From Agrobacterium vitis (GTDB lineage: Bacteria; Pseudomonadota; Alphaproteobacteria; Rhizobiales; Rhizobiaceae): 64,000 nucleotides of DNA. Position 1 is the stretch's first letter; every line of letters starts with the position of its first letter. The position numbers were made by a program, and so were the translations under genes. The stretch spans positions 2,232,001 to 2,296,000 of the forward strand of contig NZ_CP118259.1 in the NCBI RefSeq assembly GCF_013337045.2, in the 5' to 3' direction. Under the pieces are notes generated by a model. It searched no databases, was not told the DNA's origin, and saw nothing but the letters and a program-made list of their open reading frames with translations. This document shows, piece after piece, positions 45,478 through 53,355 of the stretch.

Positions 45478-46446
45478 ATGGGCATGCTGGTTGATGGCGT
45501 CTGGAGCGACATCTGGTACGATACGAAAGCCACCAAAGGGCATTTCCAGCGCTCGGCCAGCCGGTTTCGCAATTGGTTGACCGCCGATGGCGCACCGGGG
45601 CCAAGCGGTGATGGCGGTTTCAAGGCTGAGGCCGGGCGCTACCATCTCTATGTGTCGCTGGCCTGCCCCTGGGCGCATCGCACACTGATTTTCCGCACGC
45701 TCAAAAAGCTGGAAGAGTTGATTTCGGTTTCCGTCGTCCATCCGCTGATGCTGGAAAACGGCTGGACGTTTCAGCAGGACGGCGCGGCAACCGGCGACCA
45801 TCTGTTCGGGGCGGATTATCTCTGGCAGGTCTATCTCAAGGCCGATCCGCATTATAGCGGCCGGGTCACGGTGCCTGTCCTCTGGGACAAGCATTTGAAT
45901 ACCGTGGTCTCCAACGAATCCGCCGAGATCATCCGCATGTTCAACTCCGCCTTCAATGCGCTGACAGGGGATATCAAGGATTTCTATCCCGAGCCGCTGC
46001 GTGGCGAGATCGATGCGCTGAACGACCGCATCTACGACACCGTCAATAACGGCGTCTACAAGGCCGGTTTCGCCACCACGCAAGACGCGTATGAAGACGC
46101 GATTGCCCCACTGTTCGAAACGCTGGATATGCTGGAGGAAAGACTTTCCTCCAGCCAGTTCCTGGTCGGTGATACGCTGACCGAGGCGGACTGGCGGCTG
46201 TTTACCACGCTGGTGCGGTTCGATGCGGTTTATGTCGGCCATTTCAAATGCAACATCCGCCGCATTGCCGATTATCCGGCGCTATCGGCCTATCTGTCAG
46301 CGCTCTACCACTGGCCGGGCGTGGCGGAGACCGTCAATATCGACCATATCAAACGCCATTACTACGGCAGCCACAAGACCATCAACCCGACGGGAATCAT
46401 ACCGGTCGGCCCGGACCTTCCCTTTCTTCACCAGAAATCGGCGTAA
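45478..46446 (+). CDS. Glutathionyl-hydroquinone reductase (Xi-class GST, YqjG-like)
   Basis: 322 aa from the ATG at 45478. The active-site motif YVSLACPWAHRT places the catalytic Cys at residue 63, the same position as in E. coli YqjG. N-terminal DGVWSDIWYDTKATKGHFQR and the C-terminal LYHWPGVAETVNIDHIKRHY segment are hallmarks of this class. It removes glutathione from glutathionyl-hydroquinones or chlorinated quinones. It converges on the NUDIX gene with a 19-bp overlap of the two coding ends. Confidence 0.94.
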   Translation: MGMLVDGVWSDIWYDTKATKGHFQRSASRFRNWLTADGAPGPSGDGGFKAEAGRYHLYVSLACPWAHRTLIFRTLKKLEELISVSVVHPLMLENGWTFQQDGAATGDHLFGADYLWQVYLKADPHYSGRVTVPVLWDKHLNTVVSNESAEIIRMFNSAFNALTGDIKDFYPEPLRGEIDALNDRIYDTVNNGVYKAGFATTQDAYEDAIAPLFETLDMLEERLSSSQFLVGDTLTEADWRLFTTLVRFDAVYVGHFKCNIRRIADYPALSAYLSALYHWPGVAETVNIDHIKRHYYGSHKTINPTGIIPVGPDLPFLHQKSA

Positions 46447-46931
46447 GGCCCATCCGTAACAAGCTCCGCTAGGCGACGCCGGGTGGCGGGGGTGATTCCT
46501 TCAGGGAGAGCGTCGAGAGGGAAAAAGCCCGATTCGGCGATTTCCCGGTCCGGCAGGCGCGGCGCGGTCTGGCGCACCAGGGTACGGTAAAACAACACAT
46601 GATCGCGGCGGCTGGCGGTGCGGTTCAGGTAGGATTGCAACAGAACGGGCGGCGCGGTCATCAGCAGATTGCCCTCTTCCCGCAATTCCTTTTCCAGCGC
46701 TTGACTCGCGGTTTCGCCGCGCTCCACCCCGCCGCCGGGCATGTACCAGCCGGGGAGATAGGTGTGCCGCACCAGGAAAATCCGGCCCTGATCATCAAAA
46801 CAGGCGGCCCGCACCCCAAGCGTCATGCCGCGTGAGATGGCAAAATAAACGTGCAATAGCCGCACCACACATTTTTTCACGGAACTCAACCCGCTGTCAT
46901 CCGGTTGAGACCCTGATGGATACAGTGTCAT
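46428..46931 (-). CDS. NUDIX hydrolase
   Basis: 167 aa from the ATG at 46931; the frame is open further upstream, but that part lies antisense to the metallophosphoesterase gene and is not conserved. NUDIX box: MPGGGVERGETASQALEKEL followed by REEGN (G-x5-E-x7-R-E-x2-E-E pattern). N-terminal GVRAACFDDQGRIFLVRH is the usual first strand. It hydrolyses a nucleoside diphosphate linked to another moiety; substrate unknown. It is divergent from the metallophosphoesterase with ~40 bp between. Confidence 0.9.
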   Translation of the reverse strand: MTLYPSGSQPDDSGLSSVKKCVVRLLHVYFAISRGMTLGVRAACFDDQGRIFLVRHTYLPGWYMPGGGVERGETASQALEKELREEGNLLMTAPPVLLQSYLNRTASRRDHVLFYRTLVRQTAPRLPDREIAESGFFPLDALPEGITPATRRRLAELVTDGPYADFW

Positions 46932-46970
46932 CGCGCTTGCCCCGCTGTCCGGAAAGTATAGATAAGGTTC

Positions 46971-47879
46971 ATGTTCAAACTCGCCCATATATCCGATATC
47001 CATCTGGGACCTATGCCACATCTCACCTTTCGAGAATTGGCATCGAAGCGCATCACAGGTTATGTCAACTGGCACCGCAACCGGGCAAAACATATGGTCT
47101 CCGGCACGCTGGAGGCGTTGGTGGCCGATATTCACGCCAAAGCCCCCGACCATCTGACGGTTACCGGCGATCTCGTCAATCTGGCATCCGGGCTGGAAAT
47201 CAACAAGGCCGCCGAGTGGCTGCGCATGGTCGGCCCACCGGCCACGACATCGGTCGTGCCGGGCAATCACGATGCCTATGTGCCCGGCGCCCATGAAAAA
47301 GCAATGCATGCCTGGTATGATTATGTGCGCGGCGACACGGACCCGGACATCTGGCGCAAAGATTTCAAGCTCTGGCCGACGTTTCGTCGCCGGGGACCGG
47401 TCGGGCTGATCGGTTGTTCCACCTCCATTGCCACCCCGCCCTTTTCCGCCAGCGGCTATTTCAGCTCGCGCCAGGCCCGTGAAACCGCCCAATTGCTGCG
47501 TCAGGCTGGCGAAGAGGGCCTGTTCCGGGTGGTGCTGATCCACCATCCCCCTGTTCGGGGTGCCGCCTCACAGCACAAGCGGATGATCGGCATCCGCCGC
47601 TTTGCCGCAGCGATCTCGCTGGGCGGGGCCGAACTGGTGCTGCACGGCCATACCCATCTCAACACCCTGAACTGGCTGCACAATCGCCATGGCCGCGTAC
47701 CGGTGGTGGGTATTGCCTCGGCCAGCCAGGGGCCGGGCAGCAAAAAGCCGCAGGCTGCCTATAATCTGTTTTCGATTTCCGGTGCGCCTGGGGCCTGGGT
47801 GCTGGACTGGGAGCGCTATGCTTTGACGGGTGATACCAGCGAGGTCTCCCTGACCCATAACCAGAGATTGTCGGGTTGA
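46971..47879 (+). CDS. Metallophosphoesterase
   Basis: 302 aa. All calcineurin-like metal motifs are present: AHISDIHLGP (DxH), VTGDLVN (GDxx), VPGNHDAYVP (GNHD), LIHHPP, and LHGHTHLN (GHTH). A phosphodiesterase or phosphatase on nucleotides or similar substrates is likely. ATG at 46971 just after a weak AAGGTTC. It is divergent from the NUDIX gene with ~40 bp between, so the two may share control. Confidence 0.92.
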   Translation: MFKLAHISDIHLGPMPHLTFRELASKRITGYVNWHRNRAKHMVSGTLEALVADIHAKAPDHLTVTGDLVNLASGLEINKAAEWLRMVGPPATTSVVPGNHDAYVPGAHEKAMHAWYDYVRGDTDPDIWRKDFKLWPTFRRRGPVGLIGCSTSIATPPFSASGYFSSRQARETAQLLRQAGEEGLFRVVLIHHPPVRGAASQHKRMIGIRRFAAAISLGGAELVLHGHTHLNTLNWLHNRHGRVPVVGIASASQGPGSKKPQAAYNLFSISGAPGAWVLDWERYALTGDTSEVSLTHNQRLSG

Positions 47880-48112
47880 CCCGCCGAGCTCTGCAATCCC
47901 AGTTGCCGAACCGAGGCGTTGAAAAATCGATATACAGGATCAACTTCCTGTTCACTGCGTCCACGCTTGCCTTTTTCCGGCATTGTTTTAAGCCTTGATA
48001 AGCACTATTTGCATAGGAAGTGGTAAGCGTGCCGTCCGCAGCCTATCGGTCATTATGATGGCCCAGGACACGGTCGGTTCGGGTGAGCAAAACGCAAATG
48101 AGGAATTGCCGA

Positions 48113-48694
48113 ATGAACGAAGAAGACGACGACAAGAGCAAGGAACTGCCGCTCGGCAAGGAAACGGAAGCGAATCTTTTCAAGTCGCGTTCGATCTTCA
48201 TCTATGGCGGAATCACCCAGGAACTGGCGCAGAAGGTCTGCACACAGCTGGTGGCTCTGGCTGCCGCCAGCGACGACGACATCCGCGTCTACGTCAATTC
48301 TCCAGGCGGCCATGTCGAATCGGGCGATTCGATCCATGACATGATCAAGTTCATCAAGCCGAAGGTCTGGATCATCGGCACCGGATGGGTCGCCTCCGCT
48401 GGCGCGCTGATCTATGTTTCGGTGCCGAAGGAGCAGCGCCTTTGCCTGCCCAATACCCGCTTCCTGCTGCACCAACCCTCGGGCGGCACACGCGGCATGG
48501 CCTCGGATATCGAAATCCAGGCCCGCGAAATCATCAAGATGAACGAGCGACTGATCAAGATCTTCTCCAAGGCCACCGGCCAGACGGAAGAAAAGATCGC
48601 CAAGGACATCGACCGCGATTACTGGCTCTCGGCTGAACAAGCCAAGGATTACGGCCTGGTTTCGAAGATCGTTGAAAGCCAGTCGGAAATCTGA
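48113..48694 (+). CDS. ClpP-family serine protease (divergent copy)
   Basis: 193 aa from the ATG at 48113 (a GTG at 48083 would add 10 residues). The catalytic triad is intact: Ser95 in [10 protein letters not shown], His120 in FLLHQPSGG and Asp169 in [17 protein letters not shown]. The handle region [17 protein letters not shown] is typical of ClpP. It differs from standard ClpP in the Ser loop (ASAG for ASMG) and has an acidic N-terminus ([12 protein letters not shown]). No chaperone gene is adjacent; it likely works with ClpA/ClpX from elsewhere, or is a specialised additional subunit. Confidence 0.9.
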   Translation: MNEEDDDKSKELPLGKETEANLFKSRSIFIYGGITQELAQKVCTQLVALAAASDDDIRVYVNSPGGHVESGDSIHDMIKFIKPKVWIIGTGWVASAGALIYVSVPKEQRLCLPNTRFLLHQPSGGTRGMASDIEIQAREIIKMNERLIKIFSKATGQTEEKIAKDIDRDYWLSAEQAKDYGLVSKIVESQSEI

Positions 48695-48714
48695 GTTTAC
48701 AACCATGAAGATAT

Positions 48715-48747
48715 AACCCCGCCGGAGCAATCCGGCAGGGTTTTGTT
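48715..48747 (+). terminator. Rho-independent terminator of the clpP-like gene
   Basis: The stem AACCCCGCCGG / CCGGCAGGGTT with loop AGCAAT is followed by TTTTGTTTTG. It begins 21 bp after the stop. Confidence 0.9.
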
Positions 48748-48867
48748 TTGTGTGCCTGCCATCGCAAATGTATTTCGATACGTACCCGTTTGCCTCATCT
48801 CAGCCTTGCGTGTTTCATTAAAACCTGATGTTCCAGCCGGATCGATACTGTGGCCGGGACCATCCGC

Positions 48868-50052
48868 ATGCTGAAAGAATTCTCGCCGCAAAGCCTGTTT
48901 ATGGGGCTTCTGGTGGCCTTTGTCGGCTTTGCCAGTTCCTTCGCCGTTATCCTGCAAGGGCTGAAAGGAGTTGGCGCCAGCGATCTGCAAGCGGCCTCCG
49001 GCCTGATGGCGCTGTCGGTTGCCATGGGCATTTGCGGTCTTATCGTGTGTCTCAAGACGCGGATGCCGATTTCCATTGCCTGGTCGACGCCGGGTGCTGC
49101 CTTGCTGGTGACAGCCGGTGTGCCGCAAGGCGGTTTTTCAGCAGCGGTCGGCGCGTTTCTGGTCTGCGCCGCGCTGATCGTCATTGCCGGGCTGTTCAAG
49201 CCGCTTGGCCGGGCCATTGGCACCATCCCCGCCCCGCTTGCCAATGCCATGCTATCAGGGGTGATTGTCGGCCTTTGTTTTGCGCCGTTCAAGGCCATCG
49301 AAGAAAGCCCGCTGCTTGGCTTGCCGATCCTGCTGGCCTGGGCGATTGTCGGCACCATCAATCGGCTCTTTGCCGTTCCCGCCGCTCTTGCCGCCTTCGT
49401 TCTGGTCCTGGTATTCGCCGTTCCCCTGCCCGACGGCGCATTTGCAGCACTGGGTGCCTCCTTCGTGCCGCCGGTCGCATTCGTGATGCCGACGTTCACA
49501 TTCGCGTCGATGGTTTCCATCTCATTGCCACTGTTCATCGTCACCATGGCCTCGCAGAACATTCCAGGCATCGCCGTGCTGAAAGTGCATGATTACCATC
49601 CAAGGCCGGGTCCGCTTTTCACCATTACCGGCCTGTTCACCGCCCTTGCCGCGCCGTTTGGCGCCCATGCCATTAATCTCGCCGCCGTCACTGCCGCCAT
49701 GGCGGCGGGCCATGATGCCCATGCCGATCCGCAGCGGCGCTACTGGGCGGCGATGATTGGCAGCGTCGGCTATCTGGTGCTTGGGCTTTTGGCCGGTGTG
49801 GTCACCTCCTTCGTAGGCCTGGCACCCGCCATCCTGATCGAATCGGTGGCGGGTCTGGCGCTGATCGGCGCCTTTTCCGGCTCACTCGTCGCGGCCTTCC
49901 GCGAACCGACAACCCGCGAGGCCGCCGCCGTCACTTTCCTGGTCACCGCATCGGGCATTTCGCTTCTCGGCATTTCCGCCGCCTTCTGGGGATTGATAGG
50001 CGGTCTGGCTATGCTGGGGCTGACGCGGTTCGCTGTCCGGCTGCGGCGCTGA
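48868..50052 (+). CDS. BenE-family (benzoate:H+ symporter-like) transporter
   Basis: About 394 aa from the ATG at 48868 (a GTG at 48850 is an alternative). It has ~12 membrane segments. Family markers are ISIAWSTPGAALLVTAG, APLANAMLSGVIVGLCFAP and FTITGLFTALAAPFGAHAIN. In the family it takes up benzoate or related aromatic acids, but no catabolic genes are nearby, so the substrate is open (YdcO-like). It ends ~30 bp before the leu leader promoter. Confidence 0.9.
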   Translation: MLKEFSPQSLFMGLLVAFVGFASSFAVILQGLKGVGASDLQAASGLMALSVAMGICGLIVCLKTRMPISIAWSTPGAALLVTAGVPQGGFSAAVGAFLVCAALIVIAGLFKPLGRAIGTIPAPLANAMLSGVIVGLCFAPFKAIEESPLLGLPILLAWAIVGTINRLFAVPAALAAFVLVLVFAVPLPDGAFAALGASFVPPVAFVMPTFTFASMVSISLPLFIVTMASQNIPGIAVLKVHDYHPRPGPLFTITGLFTALAAPFGAHAINLAAVTAAMAAGHDAHADPQRRYWAAMIGSVGYLVLGLLAGVVTSFVGLAPAILIESVAGLALIGAFSGSLVAAFREPTTREAAAVTFLVTASGISLLGISAAFWGLIGGLAMLGLTRFAVRLRR

Positions 50053-50083
50053 CCGTCATCCGCAGCCTTGATGAAAATTGCCC

Positions 50084-50112
50084 TTGCCAGCCCGGAAACC
50101 GCTGATTATAGA
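50084..50112 (+). promoter_or_regulatory. Promoter of the leu leader/leuA transcript
   Basis: -35 TTGCCA (50084-50089), 17-nt spacer, -10 TATAGA (50107-50112). Seven bases then separate it from the leader ATG at 50120, so transcription should begin at or next to that A. Same geometry as the trpL promoter at 60590. Confidence 0.65.
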
Positions 50113-50119
50113 TTGAAGC

Positions 50120-50245
50120 ATGAAGACATTGGGCCATTCCATGACAAAGACTGCACAGCGAGGCAATTTTAGCCGCGCCGCAGCTTTGCGCGCCCTATCC
50201 TCGCTTCTTCTTCTCGACCTTATCCGCGGTTGCCGGGTCCATTGA
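50120..50245 (+). CDS. Leucine-rich leader peptide of leuA (attenuator)
   Basis: A 41-codon frame not listed among larger genes. It starts MKTLGHSMTKTAQ and reaches a stretch LRALSSLLLLDL with seven Leu codons in twelve, mostly CTT/CTA, before the TGA at 50243. The promoter spacing points to a leaderless message starting at the ATG at 50120 (a second ATG at 50141 is in frame). Behind it the sequence can fold several ways, for example GAGGAGC (50244-50250) with GCTCCTC (50284-50290), and a weak CCCC-TGAA-GGGG hairpin followed by TTTT at 50316-50335. Scarcity of Leu-tRNA would stall the ribosome and allow read-through into leuA. The function is inferred from this arrangement. Confidence 0.75.
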   Translation: MKTLGHSMTKTAQRGNFSRAAALRALSSLLLLDLIRGCRVH

Positions 50246-50400
50246 GGAGCGCCCGGCGGCCGGGTTAGCCGTCGCAGGCGATTGCTCCTCACCACTCCAC
50301 AATTTTGACTATTGACCCCTGAAGGGGCCGAATTTTGCATTCGCATGCGGCACTCGAACCGCTATAAGCCGGGCATATTCGGGATGAGAAGAGAGCGAAC

Positions 50401-52107
50401 ATGTTGAAGACCAATTCCATCAAAAAGGGCATGCCCGACGCGGCAAAGAAATACCAGGCCTATCCGCAGATCGACATTTCCGACCGCACCTGGCCAAGCA
50501 AGACCATCACACAGGCGCCGATCTGGTGTTCGGTTGATCTGCGCGACGGCAACCAGTCGCTGGTCAATCCAATGGGCCACGACCGCAAGGCAAGAATGTT
50601 CCAACTGCTGCTGGAAATGGGCTTCAAGGAAATCGAGATCGGCTTTCCCTCGGCCTCGCAGACCGATTTCGACTTTGCCCGCTGGTGCGTCGAGCAAGGT
50701 AATGTGCCCGATGACGTCTCCCTGCAAGTGCTGGTGCAGTGCCGCCCGGAACTGATCACCCGCACCTTCGAGGCCTTGGAAGGCGCCCATAAGCCAATCA
50801 TCCACTTCTACAATTCGACTTCGGAATTGCAGCGCCGCGTGGTGTTTGCCAAGGACGTGCCCGGCATCAAGCAGATCGCCGTCGATGCGGCGAAAATGAT
50901 CATCGACATGGCCACCAAGGCTGGCGGCGGCTACCGGTTTGAATATTCGCCGGAAAGCTTTACCGGCACCGAGTTGGACGTGGCGCTGGAGATCTGCAAC
51001 GCTGTGATTGCCGAGATCAAGCCGACGCCCGACAACAAGCTGATCCTCAACCTGCCCTCAACCGTGGAAATGGCGACGCCGAACATCTATGCCGACCAGA
51101 TCGAATGGATGTGCCGCAATATCGACAACCGCGAAAACGTCATCATCTCGCTGCATCCGCACAACGACCGCGGCACCGGCATCGCAGCCACCGAACTGGC
51201 CCTGATGGCAGGCGCCGACCGGGTGGAAGGCACGCTGTTTGGCAATGGCGAGCGCACCGGCAATGTCGACGTGGTGACGCTGGCGCTGAACATGTACACC
51301 CAGGGCATCGATCCCGAGCTGGACTGCTCGCAGATCGAGCGCATCAAGGATGTCTATGAATATGCCAATGAAATGACCATTCCGGAGCGCCATCCCTATG
51401 TTGGCGAACTGGTCTATACCGCCTTTTCCGGCTCGCATCAGGATGCGATCAACAAGGGGATGAAGGCAGTGAAAAAGGCCAATTCCCCGGTCTGGGAAGT
51501 GCCCTATCTGCCGATCGACCCGCAGGATGTCGGTCGTTCCTATGAAGCGATCATCCGTATCAATTCCCAATCAGGCAAGGGCGGCATCGCCTATATCCTG
51601 CAAGAGGATTACGGCATCAACCTGCCGCGCAACCTGCAAGTCGAGTTCCGCGAGGAGATCCAGCGCATTACCGATGAAGAAGGCGTGGAACTGCCCTCCA
51701 AGCGGATCTATGACAGCTTCATCAGCCGCTATATCGACCAGCCCGAAGCCCGGCTGAAATTCGTCGATCACCACACCTATCCCGACACGGCCACAAAGGG
51801 CGTGCGGATCGTCGCCGCCGAAATCACCGATGGCGGCGAAGTGAAGCGGATCGAAGGCAAGGGTAACGGCCCGATTGACGGTTTCGTCAACGCGCTCTCC
51901 ACCTATCTGGGCATCGAGATTTCAGTGCGCGATTATTCCGAACACTCCCTGCAACACGGCTCCAACGCCGCAGCCATCGCCTATGTGGAAATGGACCATC
52001 CCGCTGGCCGCCTGTTCGGTGCCGGTATCAACCAGAACATTGTGACGGCCTCGCTGGAAGCCATCGTTTCGGCCGCTAATCGGGTGCTGGAAATGCGGGC
52101 GAAGTAA
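50401..52107 (+). CDS. leuA: 2-isopropylmalate synthase (long type)
   Basis: 568 aa, first committed step of leucine synthesis (2-ketoisovalerate + acetyl-CoA). N-terminal ISDRTWPSKTITQAPIWCSV then DLRDGNQSLVNPM mark the longer LeuA group; ISLHPHNDRGTGIAATELAL holds the HxH metal site, and GNGERTGNVDVVTLALN follows. The C-terminal ~130 residues form the regulatory leucine-binding domain. A leucine-rich leader lies upstream, and a terminator follows at 52145. Control is therefore likely both by attenuation and by feedback. Confidence 0.97.
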   Translation: MLKTNSIKKGMPDAAKKYQAYPQIDISDRTWPSKTITQAPIWCSVDLRDGNQSLVNPMGHDRKARMFQLLLEMGFKEIEIGFPSASQTDFDFARWCVEQGNVPDDVSLQVLVQCRPELITRTFEALEGAHKPIIHFYNSTSELQRRVVFAKDVPGIKQIAVDAAKMIIDMATKAGGGYRFEYSPESFTGTELDVALEICNAVIAEIKPTPDNKLILNLPSTVEMATPNIYADQIEWMCRNIDNRENVIISLHPHNDRGTGIAATELALMAGADRVEGTLFGNGERTGNVDVVTLALNMYTQGIDPELDCSQIERIKDVYEYANEMTIPERHPYVGELVYTAFSGSHQDAINKGMKAVKKANSPVWEVPYLPIDPQDVGRSYEAIIRINSQSGKGGIAYILQEDYGINLPRNLQVEFREEIQRITDEEGVELPSKRIYDSFISRYIDQPEARLKFVDHHTYPDTATKGVRIVAAEITDGGEVKRIEGKGNGPIDGFVNALSTYLGIEISVRDYSEHSLQHGSNAAAIAYVEMDHPAGRLFGAGINQNIVTASLEAIVSAANRVLEMRAK

Positions 52108-52144
52108 CGAAACTCCGCTGTCTGCAAAAACCGAATGACAATTG

Positions 52145-52185
52145 CAAAACCACTGGCAAAACCATGCTGGTGGTTTTGTATTTTT
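52145..52185 (+). terminator. Rho-independent terminator of leuA
   Basis: The 13-bp stem CAAAACCACTGGC / GCTGGTGGTTTTG (two G-T pairs) with an 8-nt loop is followed by TATTTTT. It begins 38 bp after leuA. Confidence 0.9.
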
Positions 52186-52215
52186 CGGGGCGGTTGACGA
52201 CGACCCCAAGCAAGA

Positions 52216-52233
52216 TGTACATATATACGTACA
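52216..52233. promoter_or_regulatory. YefM-type operator
   Basis: TGTACATATATACGTACA is a near-perfect palindrome 20 bp upstream of the antitoxin ATG. It contains TGTACA, the core recognised by YefM in E. coli. Autorepression by the YefM-YoeB complex is likely. Confidence 0.7.
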
Positions 52234-52252
52234 GATTATTGGGGCAGCCACC

Positions 52253-52525
52253 ATGACCAACGTCCGCTTCACAGAATTCCGGCAGAATTTCGCGCACCAC
52301 TTCGACAAGGTGCTGGAATCGCGCGCACCTTTGCTGGTCACACGCCAGGGCAAGGAAGCGGTGGTCGTGATTGCCGAGGGTGAATACGAGAGCATGCAAG
52401 AGACGTTGCATCTGCTGTCAAACCCGGCCAACGCCGAGCGACTGCGAGACAGTATCGAGCAGTTGCGGGGAGGAAACATCCTCGATCGCGACCCAACCGA
52501 GCCTGCCGATGGCCAGGACAACTGA
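52253..52525 (+). CDS. yefM: YefM/Phd-family antitoxin
   Basis: 90 aa from the ATG at 52253. The N-terminal half has the Phd/YefM DNA-binding fold (VRFTEFRQNFAHHFDKVLES; LLVTRQGKEAVVVIAEGEYE), and the C-terminal half (LRDSIEQLRGGNILDRDP) is the region expected to wrap and neutralise the toxin. The toxin gene starts 3 bp downstream. The palindrome at 52216 is its probable operator. Confidence 0.93.
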   Translation: MTNVRFTEFRQNFAHHFDKVLESRAPLLVTRQGKEAVVVIAEGEYESMQETLHLLSNPANAERLRDSIEQLRGGNILDRDPTEPADGQDN

Positions 52526-52528
52526 GCC

Positions 52529-52801
52529 ATGAAGCTGGGCTGGACGGAAAACGCCTGGGACGATTACGAGTTCTGGCTCCGGACAGACCTGAAAATGGTC
52601 ACCAAGATCAATGAACTGATCCGCAATGCCAAACGAACGCCCTTTACAGGTCTCGGTAAGCCCGAACCCCTGAAAGGCGACCTCACCGGCTTTTGGTCAC
52701 GGCGCATCGCTGGTGACCATCGGTTGGTCTACTCCGTCTCCGGCTCTGGCCAGGAGCAGCGGCTGGATATTGTTCAATGCCGCTTCCATTATCGGAAATG
52801 A
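52529..52801 (+). CDS. yoeB: YoeB/Txe-family toxin (ribosome-dependent mRNA endonuclease)
   Basis: 90 aa. It matches YoeB closely in layout: LGWTENAWDDYEFWLRTD, LIRNAKRTPFTGLGKPEPLK with the catalytic Glu region, GFWSRRIAGDHRLVYSV with the catalytic Arg, and CRFHY with the catalytic His near the end. It cleaves mRNA in the ribosome A site. Its stop abuts the stop of the opposing Lrp gene with no gap. All active-site residues appear intact, so the toxin should be functional. Confidence 0.94.
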   Translation: MKLGWTENAWDDYEFWLRTDLKMVTKINELIRNAKRTPFTGLGKPEPLKGDLTGFWSRRIAGDHRLVYSVSGSGQEQRLDIVQCRFHYRK

Positions 52802-53233
52802 TCACCGCGCAATCCGCGTCGACAGAATGATTGACGACAGCGTCCGCTCCACCCCCGACAGCTCGCCGATCCGGTCGATCAGCCGGTCGAGATCCTGGAT
52901 CGATGGCGCCGCCAGCATCGCGATCAGGTCATAAGGACCATTGACGGAATGCAGGGCGGTGACCTGCGGGATGGCTGCAAGCTCCGCCGTCACCAGCGAC
53001 AGCGCCTTCGGGGCCATGGTTATCATCACATGGGCGCGGATCAGCCCGCTTTGATAGGCATCAGACAGCCTCAGGCCGTAACCGGCGATCACCCCTTCCC
53101 GCTCCAGCCGTTCCAGCCGCGCCTGCACCGTGGTGCGCGACAGGCCGAGGCGTCTCGCCAGCGTGGCCACCGGCATGCGGGCATTTTCACCCAGCAGCGC
53201 CAGCAATTCGCGGTCCTTGTCGGAGACCTGCAT
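52802..53233 (-). CDS. Lrp/AsnC-family transcriptional regulator
   Basis: 143 aa from the ATG at 53233, chosen over the ATG at 53263 because AAAGGA lies ~9 nt upstream. N-terminal HTH: LGENARMPVATLARRLGLSR then TTVQARLERLEREGVI. The C-terminal RAM domain (ALHSVNGPYDLIAMLAAPSI) binds amino acids. It is divergent from a saccharopine dehydrogenase-like gene ~120 bp away and probably regulates it in response to lysine or a related amino acid (inference). Confidence 0.92.
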   Translation of the reverse strand: MQVSDKDRELLALLGENARMPVATLARRLGLSRTTVQARLERLEREGVIAGYGLRLSDAYQSGLIRAHVMITMAPKALSLVTAELAAIPQVTALHSVNGPYDLIAMLAAPSIQDLDRLIDRIGELSGVERTLSSIILSTRIAR

Positions 53234-53355
53234 TCTGTCCAATCCTTTCGGTAAATCGTCCATTATCGTAAGCGAAAACGCTCAATTTGCCACTGTGAAT
53301 CGACAGGGATCAGCTCCACACTGAAGGCTCGTCAAAAGCATCAAGGGGAACGGTC

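Noticed and set aside
46932..47546. N-terminal extension of the NUDIX hydrolase
   Set aside because: Lies antisense to the metallophosphoesterase; NUDIX conservation begins after 46931.
50341..50375. Possible tRNA-like TTCGA-type segment before leuA
   Set aside because: No acceptor or anticodon stem can be drawn around it.
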